A program made the translations under genes and the position numbers. A model generated the notes under the pieces. It ran no database searches. It worked only from the letters and a program-made list of their open reading frames with translations, and was not told where the DNA came from. A stretch of 64,000 nt of DNA from Xylona heveae TC161 (taxonomy: Eukaryota; Ascomycota; Xylonomycetes; Xylonales; Xylonaceae). Of this stretch, positions 47,668 to 57,514 are shown one piece after another (within the stretch, counting starts at the first letter, position 1; the number at the start of each line of letters is the position of its first letter). The DNA is taken from assembly GCF_001619985.1 (NCBI RefSeq), contig NW_017264196.1, forward strand, positions 1,426,001 through 1,490,000, written 5' to 3'.

Positions 47668-48649
47668 ATGCATTCCCATGTTTCTTGGAAGAAACTAACT
47701 TCGAATAGACCTACGGATGATCATGGTTCCGCTTGGTCAGCCCTTTGGGACTCGGACGACAGTGACCTCTGGGATCGCGGGAAACCTTCACCTGCGCTGA
47801 TCGACCTTATTGAGCAACAGTCCGAACTATTGCGGCCAATAGCAGAGAATGGACGTCGAAAGAAAGCACTGGTGCCGGTATGATGGCTCGCTCTATTTAT
47901 GACCTGAAGCGTAGTCCCCACGTGCTAACATGAATATTCGGTGTCTTTCTAGGGCTGTGGAAGAGGTTATGATGTGGTGATGCTAGCTTTGCATGGGTTT
48001 GATGCCTACGGATTGGAGATTTCTGAGACTGCTGTGGCAACTGCAAACCGCTACGCTTCAGCCGAACTGCAAAACCCACAAGATTATAATTTTGGACCCG
48101 AAAATAGTATTATATCTCAGCCAGATGGCGTAGGTCGTGTTACGTTTTTCCAAGGCGACTTTTTCAAATCGGATTGGTCTGATCCATTGACGAACAACGG
48201 GGCTGAAAAGTTCGATCTCGTCTACGATTACACGGTGCGTGCCGCGAGATGTTGTCCACTGTTTCATGGTATTCAATGGCTGCGTGGAATAATACTGATG
48301 ATGATCACGACGGTGAATCTAGTTTCTCTGCGCTTTGCACCCGTGCTCACGCCCACAATGGGCAAACCGTATGGGCCAGCTTACACGATCAGATGGATAC
48401 CTAGTCTGCCTTGAATTTCCTCTGTTCAAGGATCCAGCACTCACTGGTCCCCCTTGGGGTTTGAATGGAGTCTACTGGGATCTATTGGTCCGGGGCGGCG
48501 ACGGGGTTGCAAATATCACAAAGGCAGCAGAGGCTGGTAGTCCGGAACAGCTCCCTGGCCAATTCATAAGATCCCAGCATACAAAACCACCTCGATCATA
48601 CGAGAATGGGAAAGGGACGGACATGGTGGGTATCTATATTCGAAAGTAG
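47668..48649 (+). CDS. Thiol/halide methyltransferase-like protein (TPMT family)
   Basis: Three exons (47668-47877, 47953-48234, 48323-48649) give 272 residues. The N-terminus has WSALWDSDDSDLWDRGKPSP, the TPMT-family opening. SAM motif I spans the first junction as ALVPGCGRGYDV. Then come YGLEISETAV, FFQGDFF, FDLVYDYTFLCALHP and a WxxxMG...DGYLVCLEFPL segment. The end reads MVGIYIRK. This is the family of plant HOL/thiol methyltransferases and many fungal thiol methyltransferases, which methylate sulfide, small thiols or halides using S-adenosylmethionine. Divergent from a cystathionine beta-synthase-like gene and 109 bp from the convergent F-box/ankyrin gene, it fits a role in disposing of sulfide or thiols; that is inference. 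Confidence 0.88.
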
Positions 48650-48758
48650 ACCATTGTTAATGGGAGTTTTTAAATCGAGATCTTAATTCGAAATCCAGAG
48701 CCAGAGAAAAGAGCAAAACATCAGAGAACCATTTATTGGCGAAAGTGAAGTTATAATG

Positions 48759-49453
48759 CTATTTACTAACGTTACGCAAAAGAATCTCCAAAGTATTTTG
48801 GTATTGAAATCGCCAGGCCTCATCTACCGGCGTCTTTTTATCATTATCAAGTGCTTCAGCACAAGCCCCAGACTCAATCAGCTGTTTCACCACCGTGTGA
48901 TGCCCCGAGCGAGCAGCATAATGCATCGCCGTGTATCCATGAAAGCCGTGCAAATGACAATTCGCACCATGATGGAGCAGGACAGAGACCATCGCGCTAT
49001 GTCCATGCCTCGCTGCTAGCTGCAACGGAGTCCAACCGTGATTTGTTTGTGCATTGACATCCGCTTGAGCCAACAGCAGTCTTCGAGCGCCAAGGACGCA
49101 GTTGTTTCGCGCGGCAATATGCAAAGCCGTCTCCCCAATGGAATCAAGCTGCATCACGGGTCCTCCCCACTTGATCAATCGCTCTATGGCGATTTCGAGA
49201 CAGATCTGAACAGCCCGGTGGAGGTGGAAACAGCGTCCAAGGAGAATATCTTAGACCAGAAAATTGTAAAGAAATGAGAGGCATATTTCGTCGAGCTTCC
49301 GAGAGACCCGTCGAAGTTGGAGTAATTCATTTTTATCACAAAACTGAAGTCTGTCAGAGTTAAGAAAAAATACGGTGATAAAATTATATAAGGGAAATGC
49401 GGAAAACATACACTGGCAACAATATGTAAAATTTCAACCGGGAGGGACCTCAT
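48759..49453 (-). pseudogene. F-box / ankyrin-repeat protein gene with an in-frame stop
   Basis: Exon 1 (49453-49412) encodes MRSLPVEILHIVAS. An intron with GTATGT and TTCAG ends joins it to exon 2 (49343-48759), which continues FCDKNELLQLRRVSRKLDEI and CLSFLYNFLV. Together this is a good F-box domain. The same frame then meets a TAA at 49253-49251 and resumes with LHRAVQICLEIAIERLIKWG and at least four ankyrin units: GETALHIAARNNCVLGARRL, GWTPLQLAARHGHSAMVSVL, GYTAMHYAARSGHHTVVKQL and a shorter last one, ending VSK. So either the gene is inactivated by one nonsense change, or a 51-nt in-frame intron (GTCTAA...TTCAG, 49256-49206) removes the stop; its 5' splice site is poor. F-box/ankyrin proteins usually act as ubiquitin-ligase adaptors. 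It is divergent from the gamma-lyase gene. Confidence 0.65.
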
Positions 49454-49932
49454 GGTTAAACTAATGATATTATCTAGCAATGCTCAAATGGGTTTCACCA
49501 TCTCTTACCTCTTTTCCCGTTGCAGCTTATATCGAAACCTTTAATCGACCTGCTTGTTATTCACTTCTGGTGCACGCCCTTCTGTGTTCCGTTTCTGGTG
49601 CTATTCTTAATCAAATGACTGCTCGGTATCCACCGGATGCAAGCTTATCATGCGCCCTTATTATTTCCTTTTTGAGAATTTGCATAAAATACTAGTTCAA
49701 AAATTCCAGGGATGTTCGTTGCAGGGTCCAATGAGAAACAAAAGTCTACTCCTGTGAACCCGTCATATTAGAATCCTTTAAATCCTGAATTCTCAAGAAG
49801 ATGCCCCTATTACCTTGAAGCTGTCACGCAAGAAAGAACATCAAGTACAACTCATCACGTCGTAATTGCCAGTGTCCCAAAAAGTCGAAACTCATCGGAA
49901 AACCCGGCTGGCAAACTATCACTGTTGTCAAA
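49454..49932. promoter_or_regulatory. Divergent upstream region of the F-box/ankyrin and gamma-lyase genes
   Basis: 480 bp between two start codons facing away from each other. AACTCATCACGTCGT near 49851 contains a CACGTC core. No coding frame of note. Confidence 0.4.
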
Positions 49933-51454
49933 ATGGACCAGAGTCGTTCGAAATCCCCAAGTTTTGCCACACGAGCTGTCCATACCGGTCTGCCCCGAGA
50001 TGTTAGTACAGGAGCACTATCTGAACCAGTATGTCATACCGTCTTACAATCGCATCATCCAACTTTTCACACAAATCCTTCTTGGGGCAAACGTGGACTA
50101 TATTCTTACAAAGAACATGATGCTCCTTACACAGATCTACCTCACGACAACCTTCACTCAAGACCAAATTGGCGTTCCCAAGGGACCTTATGTATACTCC
50201 CGCTCTGCGAACCCTAACCGGGAGAGTTTCGAGCGCGCCATTGCCGACCTCGAGGCATCCAAATATGCAGTTGCATATGCGTCTGGGATCGCTGCAACTG
50301 CAGCAGTCCTGCAGACTTTGGCAGCAAACTCCCACATCATCTCCATAGCGGGCCTGTATGGCGGCACGCATCGATACCTGAGCCATCTCGCTCCCGCGTA
50401 TGGGATCAGTGTTAGCTACACTGACAATATCGAGGCGGAGGTTGAGCAGCTTATTATTCTCCAAAACGACAGAAACAACAGCAACAGCAACAGCAACAAC
50501 AGCAAGCCCAAGACCACTTCTCTCGTGTGGATTGAAACACCGAGCAATCCTCTCCTTAGGCTGGTCGACATCGAGGCCGTTGCCAGCGTTGCACACCGAC
50601 ATGGCTGCCTAGTAGTTGTGGACAATACGTTTCTGTCGCCGTATATCCAGAACCCACTCAAGCATGGTGCAGATATCGTGCTCCATTCCGTCACGAAATA
50701 CATTAACGGTCACAGCGTAAGTTCGAAGTTCCAAAAATTGCAATCATATCATGTTATCCTTTTTCCCAGGCTTCGGCCAAAACCCTCCACAGCACTATAT
50801 ATATTTCCTTTTCCTACCAGGGGCAAAGCCTCAGGCTAAAATAGTGAATTAATAATAATAATAATAATATATATATATATAAATAAATAGGACGTACTTA
50901 TGGGCGCACTCGCGCTCAATTCCGACGACTTGAAAAGGAAACTCTCCTTTTACCAGAACGCTGCCGGGGGCGTACCCAGCCCGTTCGACTGCTGGCTTGC
51001 GCATCGGGGTCTGAAGACACTGCATCTTCGCGCTCATGCCGCTTCAGCAAATGCAAAGATTCTAGCATCGGCTCTCGAGTCGTCTCCTCGCGTTGTGGCG
51101 GTGCATTACCCTGGATTGGACTCTCACTCGCAGCGCCAAGTGGCGATTAAACAGCACCGCGAGGGTCTAGGTGGAGGTATGATTTCGTTCCGCATCAAAG
51201 GCGGCAGGGAAGCAGCGGAGACATTTTGCACGCAGACAAGGCTCTTTGCGCTAGCGGAAAGTCTGGGTGGAGTCGAGAGTCTGTGTGAAGTCCCCGCGAG
51301 CATGACACATACCGGCATGCCCAGAGCCGATAGGGAAGCTGCGGGGATTTACGATGATTTGATCCGCATCAGCGTCGGGATTGAAGGCGCAGAAGACCTT
51401 TTGGATGATTTGAAGCAGGCGCTAGCTGTTGCGGTTCCTGAAAAGGAGTATTAA
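49933..51454 (+). CDS. cys3: Cystathionine gamma-lyase
   Basis: Three exons (49933-50028, 50135-50716, 50891-51454) give 413 residues. The start MDQSRSKSPSFATRAVHTGL is typical. The Cys/Met-metabolism PLP family signature is present: YSRSANPNRESFERAIADLE, AYASGIAATAAVL, VWIETPSNPLL, DNTFLSPYIQNPLKHGADIV and HSVTKYINGHSDV, whose Lys carries PLP. The second half (PSPFDCWLAHRGLKTLHLRA, KQHREGLGGGMISFRIKGG, ESLGGVESLCEVPASMTH) is close to yeast Cys3. It cleaves cystathionine to cysteine, 2-oxobutyrate and ammonia, in the cytosol. An Asn/Ser-rich insert (NDRNNSNSNSNNSKPK, near residues 147-162) sits before VWIETPSNP. Intron 2 ends in an AAT/AT microsatellite with almost no pyrimidine tract. All phases fit. 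Confidence 0.95.
50848..50880. repeat. (AAT)n-(AT)n microsatellite in the gamma-lyase intron
   Basis: About seven AAT units followed by about six AT units, ending ten bases before the intron 2 acceptor of the cystathionine gamma-lyase gene. Confidence 0.9.
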
Positions 51455-52224
51455 TATCTCTACCATGGAGGAGAGAACCTAAGTCAGTCAGGCACGTACC
51501 CCAGGCAGCGACACAAAAAGCCCACTGGGAAACGAGGTTCACTGGTCGGCATGGCCGCATGGCACTGGAACAGGCTTGTTTTACATGGACACTTATATGA
51601 GAGCAGAAATGCTGGGCGAAAAAGTTACAGTTTTTGTGTAGATGAGGGTCTTCATCGTGTTTGTACTCCGTAGTCATTGTAGCTTATCCAAATGATAAAT
51701 CCTCAGTGGATGAGCAGATGTCTCCATATAGATTGAAATTCACAAGTAAATAAAGGTAGTAGAGAGAATGGATGGACGTCATTTCAATAGCAGCTTATGC
51801 AGCATACTACTATAGACGTGACGATTTAAATTATTGCCATAATCTGCTCCAGAATCAGACTTGCCCTCTCGTGCGCATTCAGGCACGTCTATTAGTGAAG
51901 AAGATACGAAAAAGAATGAGGATCAGAAAAAAAAAAAAACGAAAACGAAAACAAAAGGGCTCCTGAGAACACAACTAGCCTCCGCGTTCATAGACGCCAA
52001 GACGCTCAGAACGCCAGCAATTTGCCCTGTGAAGCCCCCGGACAATGTTAACACAATCCCAACCCTCTTCCTCCATTCCACGCTTAACCCATGCACATTC
52101 CACGTTTTCCGATCGCCATGTTTTCTCTGAATTAAAAAAAGAAAGAAAAAAACTGCGTCAGGCTATCCAGCATACAAAGCTTCCTCATTCGAAAACCCAT
52201 GAATACCAAACCCTGATATCTCCG
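51455..52224. other. Convergent 3' flanks of the gamma-lyase and pathogen-related genes
   Basis: 770 bp with a TACTCCGTA motif (51664-51672) and an A run at 51927-51939 followed by CGAAAACGAAAAC. No gene seen. Confidence 0.5.
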
Positions 52225-53856
52225 TTACTCCTTATTCAGAAAAGGGCACATGCTGGGCGTCAGCGAGCCAAGTTCCTCATGAGTGAGAAAGGTCTCGTGA
52301 CTTTCCGGCGGTGCGGCAATAGCGTCGCCTGGTTGGGCGTCGGTGAGAGAAGTCGGCAGGTGCTGGTCGTTATTGTGAGTCTCTTCGCTTGTTGTCAAGG
52401 GAGAGGTATGTGTATCTGCATCTGCAAGACTGTGTGTGGTAGCGGCATCAGTGCTAACGGCCGCTTGTGCGACCCGAGCGCCCCCATCATCCATCACACT
52501 TCCGTTTTCAGCCTCGTTCCCGATCCCGCTCCCGCCCGCAATGTTAATAATGTCAGCACTGTCAGTCTTAGTCTCAGAATCAGTCTCGGTCTCGGTCGTC
52601 GCTGAACCAAGAGTCGGAAGATATTCAGGAGTGGCAGGTACTTCAGCCGGATGAGGAGACAACGACAACGAAGGCACACTGTCTTTTGCTTCATCATTGG
52701 TCAAAGCCGCCGCCGTTGTGATTGTTGTGCTGAGCATCCCTTGAATTGTCTCGGAAGAAGCATCCGCCCGGATGCCATCCACCCCGGCGCTACCGTCTTC
52801 GTTGATGGTTCCAGGCAAAGTAATGTCCTTGACGGAGCTATTTATGTCGGCTTCACCGGTCGGAGAAGATGTCTCAGAGCGTGAGGGGATGGGGTTGATT
52901 TCCTTGTTGATAATGCCGTTGACGGCGATTTGGCGAAACATGTCCATTGGGTCGAACCATGTCTCGAGATTCTGTACTTTGAGATCGTCCGTGACCTTGG
53001 CAACGGTGATCCCTTCAATGTCGATTGGTCCGCCGTGGGCCTTGACCGTAACCTTCTCCCCCTTACTGATAATCCGAACCCAATTAGCACAATGAATTTC
53101 ATGGAACGACTCAGAGTGCTGATGATGGTTTGCCGGCTCCCACAAAGGACAAAAGCCAATGAACAAAAGCGCAACAGATAGCCAGCAAATGGGGACACGG
53201 GCTCATAGCAAAGACAAACGTACTTATTAAATCCAACGTAATCGTTTTTCATAGTTCCCCAGTGCCGCCACTTAAACGCCACTCGCGGCGGTCCGCTGTA
53301 GACCTCGAGCACCTCCCACGCAAATGTCGGCATCATTCGCTTGAACGTTTTATGGCTCGTGGTAAAGTCGGAGTGCTCAGGACTGTAAAACTCATTCGGC
53401 GAGATGATGGCATTGTACGTCCCACACTTGAGCATTTCTTCGCCAGTCTGCGGTCGGCCACCGTTGACAGAGAAGCTGTAATTCTTGTGGTCAATAGTTC
53501 GCCAGTCCGCCAGAGAGGTCTTGAATGATGCCTCAATCTCCCAATTCTTGACGAGGTTTTCCACTATAGACTCAAGGCTGCCTGGCTCGTGCGACATCTT
53601 CTTGGCTGCCAATCTGTCAGCTATCCGTATTCATTCCACAGTACTCATGAAAGCTCAAATGGTGCCAGAAAAGCTACAATGAGTACTTACATTGCCCATA
53701 TACTTTTCTCGTATTCGAATAGTTTGGGGGTCGACCATATCTCCAAGCAGCTTCCGTGTCTCGCAAGACGGCGTCGGCATCCAGGACATAGTCAGGCAAC
53801 GCCGGAGCTGGAGTAGGTTCATTGACAAGCAGTGCTTCCACGTCGGCAGAGTCCAT
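52225..53856 (-). CDS. Pathogen-related protein-like (SnoaL-like fold) with long acidic tail
   Basis: Three exons (53856-53691, 53605-53224, 53065-52225) give 462 residues. Residues 1-238 follow the plant and fungal pathogen-related protein family: a short DYVLDADAVLRDTEAAWRYG start; VENLVKNWEIEASFKTSLAD with WRTIDHKNYSFSVNGGRPQT; GEEMLKCGTYNAI; the core AWEVLEVYSGPPRVAFKWRH WG; then GITVAKVTDDLKVQNLETWF and DPMDMFRQI. This is an SnoaL-like (NTF2-like) domain of unknown ligand. From about 239 on there is a low-complexity Ser/Thr/Glu/Asp/Ala tail with few basic residues, ending GSLTPSMCPFLNKE. The exon 2 acceptor was chosen (CAG at 53608-53606) because it keeps the frame. Function is not known; plant homologues are induced by infection. 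Confidence 0.82.
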
Positions 53857-56800
53857 GATGATTGTCTTGAGTATTCGACAAACAAAATAAATGAAAGAGT
53901 ACTGTGATAGAAGTGATGCAGGGAAGAGCCAAGCCCTCTGTGTTTGCTGGCACGAAATCTTTGTAAATTGCGTTATACACAAGTCAGAGGGGCGAAACTG
54001 ACGGAGACGGGGCAGGCTTATTATATATGATATCAAGCTTAAACAGATCAACAGCTACCAGCCACCCTTCCTTCCGCGTGCGGTAACCAACAGTTCAGGT
54101 CCCTGTGCGTCTGTAGCAGCCAAATATGACGGGGTAAAAGGGTGGTCCACGTGTTGGAGAAAAGGAGGGACCAGGTCTGGATCCTTCTACGTGACCTAGT
54201 CCTTCTAACCATTCATTGTTGAGATTCCCCTAGGGGGACACGCTTCACATCCTTGAAATTTTTTGACTTGAACCTCGCGTCCGTTCGCCCCCGCTTGGGC
54301 TTCGAAAATCTGTCGGGGCTTTGGCATTGACACCGGCAGGCAACCCTCTAATCTCTTGTAAAGGCTTAAATGAGGGGACAGCTGAGACTCTCTCGATCAA
54401 TTGACCAATCATTGGCCACGATATGCACCAATTGCTCATCCTGCGAGCCCTCCTTTAGTTTTCAAATCTTCGAACGAGGGTAAAAAAATTTCCCATCCAC
54501 CTGTGACTTGCTTGCTATCCACATGGATGTTTCGTGGGCCTCGCATACATGGACAATTCCATGAATCCCGACTAAAGACGCGAGGGGGGAGAAAAGCAGT
54601 CTAGGGCCCACGCCGAGTCTGCTCCATTCCGTGAACGCATGCATTGCCCCCCATGGCTCTCGCCATGAGATAACCAAATCTGCGGTAGCGTAAAGGGTGG
54701 TTCCTACCGTCGGCAGCTTGCAGATCTCGCTGCGCAGCACAAAGGGAGCGATGCCGAACATGGTAGCAACTATATCTGGGTATTATTGTTCACGGACCAA
54801 GCCATTAGCCTCTTGACAAGGGAGTAATATGATATTTCGTCCCCGTATATGGAGCAGGCCTTCAACAAATAACTAAGGCTGAGATCGGAGGCTTGCGGGG
54901 CGATCGAATCCTGGTCAGGTGGCGGGCACCGTCTTTACCACACCCATGGTGCTACAGAGTCCGGGGTCCCCGTCGAGTGCGCGAGCTTTCCAGGCCATTT
55001 TTGTAATGGGGGTTTCCAGGGAGCTTCTTTGGTACTGCAGTTTTGTAACACACAATGCATGCTTCATCCATGGCGTTGATCAAAGATATCAGCGCACGGT
55101 ATAGTATGAAGCAGTAGTGGTGGTCATCTTGAATTCGAAACTCCTGCCCCCCCATCTTCCTACGCCTTTCGTGGCGACATGGTCCAAACGTCGAGACGCG
55201 ACTGGTTGGCTGCCATATGAGGAAGCCCGGTAGATAGATAGTAGCAAAGCGTGTGCAACGGAGAAGCGCAGAACGCGTGGCATGATTGGCGGGAACGGCG
55301 CGGCCGGCTAGGAAAACTGAGTCGATTTGATGCCTTGATTTGAGTTTCGCGGACAGTTGATGTGGTGGGGGATGTTTTGTAATCTGGTAAAGCGCTGCCT
55401 CCTTGCATGACCGAATTATACCCGAGCGTTGCCGTCGTTGCCGTCCATGTCGTCCCCGGCCTAGTGTCGTCTCGACAGCATAAGATCTCTTCGCGTGGAT
55501 GGAGGTTTGATAAAAAAGGACACCATCTCGCGTGCTTGAAGAGAGACAATGTGCGACAGACATTGCATCCCTCGCGTGTGCTTTGCGCAAGCAATGAGCG
55601 CAGCAAAACGTATGTTCGCGTGGTATAACTGTTGAAGTATATGCGAGGATGCTCGAGCACAGCAGAGACAATCTAACCCAAGCTCCCCGGAAAAAGTGAG
55701 TAGCTGCGGTGGAGTCATGGTCATCATAGTCGAGGATCAATTTTATTTTGCAATCGGCGGAAACGGAGACCTTGATTGCAAAAAGCAAGGGAATCCATGT
55801 CTGAACCGCAAAAAGAAAGTCGAGCCCTTGTTATCGTCTCCTGTCCGAAATTCGACCGGTCATGGTAGTCTCCATGGCGTGGAGATCTTTGGTGTTCGCC
55901 AACAATAAACGCTCCCTGCTCAGCACTAATATTATGACCGGTGGTATAGGTATGGTGGTGGAAGAGGCATGGATTGCTACCCCAATGGGAGTGTCCGGCT
56001 TTAGTTTCCACTGGCCATTTGCCCGAACACCAACATCGAGGTACTTCAAAGACGGACGTTGACAATTTGATTCAAGTCAAGGTGCCGCTACTGTCGCTCC
56101 CGCTGTCGCCGTATCTGGGAATTTGAAGCCGAGCAAACGAAGACGTCAAAATTTGAATAATGTGACAGCCAGGATCTGATCGGATCTGGAGTCAATCCAG
56201 ACCGGGGGTTGGGGTTTCGGTCAAGAGCCAAAGCGATTGGTACTCTCGGACCCCATCGAACCTGGACCCTTCAATTTGATTAGAGGCGCAGAGGGTTTCG
56301 TCCCAACACCCGCGTTGACGCGGTTCTTGATGTCGATCAGCAGCCGACATGCCCCGTTCGCCTGCCCAGGATCAGAAACCGTATTTGATCAATGTCGGTT
56401 CCAAGTCGAGTCAAGTAGGCGTCAGTAGTGCATTAGAGCGCTCGATACTAATGATATTCAGCTGGAGTCAGTTATTCGTGACTAAGGACCAGGGGATCGC
56501 CAATTGGATTGAATCCGACTATGTGGCCCTTTGCATTGTTTTGTACAGTACGGAGTAGATACGAGGGCCCAAGCTCAGGAATTTAATATCAAAGTCTCTA
56601 CCTCATCTCCACTGATTAGGATCATTATCAGCCCACTGTAGTCATTAAGAGCCGTTCATTTGAGTCGTAATTTAGTCACATTGGAGTTTCTGTGCGAGCG
56701 GCCTCGTTGTCGGAGTCTCCGAAGCCCACTTAGTGCGGAATCTTTGACGCCATTGCTGCTGGAGCGATCTGCCAGTATCCATTCGCTTGAAATATCAAAT

Positions 56801-57514
56801 CTCCTCTCATTTGAGCCGAATTCAATCATGCCATTGTGATGTGAGGTACGAATATGATATTCCAGGGGGGTTTACGATGATCCTTGACTAGGACCTTGGA
56901 GCAAACAGGACGTCGGAAGGCTCGGCCCGCCCAAGACTGCGTCAGGGTTCGTGTTTGCTACTGGGACATGAGTAATTGTAAGCCACTGCGTCGCTTCAGA
57001 CTTTTTCACCCCCCAAGCAAGAAGGACATTGTCCAAAGTCGATTCCAAAAACTTGAAAAATTACCATCTCATGAAAAGATTATAACTTCATTACATTAAG
57101 CGGCGCCCTTGGTAAGGCTCAGGTGACTTTGTACAGCAATGCAGCGATCAAATATAGCGATTCTATGGAAAAGGGGAATGAAAATGTCGCAAGCAAAAGA
57201 TGAAAAACTGTACAGTTCTGGTGAAAGAGCACATACATAAGAAACTTGTAATCATGCTCTCGAGTCTTGACATCAACCGCTGCAAATGAAACAAGAGTAG
57301 GTAATTCGCAGAAATTAAATTAACAGCCAAATGCATCCATCCCGTTTTATAGTTCCCAACCCAAACGCCATTCATGATAGGGGAATAAGTGACATAGAAA
57401 ACCAAACATCGGACCTCGATCATTAGGAAGCAAGTCAAGCGCCGAAAAGCCGATAGTGATAAAGGAACAACAAAAGAGAGCATAGAGGTCCCTAGCAAAG
57501 GTAGGCCCTAAACA
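53857..57514. other. 3.7 kb gene-poor region
   Basis: It lies between the start of the pathogen-related gene and the 3' end of the IDO gene. A 278-codon minus-strand frame at 54952-55788 is long but its composition (many Arg, His, Cys, scattered charges) is that of a chance frame; two other frames overlap it. A TACGGAGTA motif lies at 56549-56557. The part 57100-57514 is probably the IDO 3' UTR. I see no gene with a family signature. Confidence 0.45.

Noticed and set aside
50003-50602. 199-codon minus-strand frame opposite cystathionine gamma-lyase
   Set aside because: Antisense of conserved exons of the lyase; no signature of its own.
54952-55788. 278-codon minus-strand frame as a gene
   Set aside because: Random-looking composition, overlapping alternative frames, no domain; kept only as a low-interest finding.
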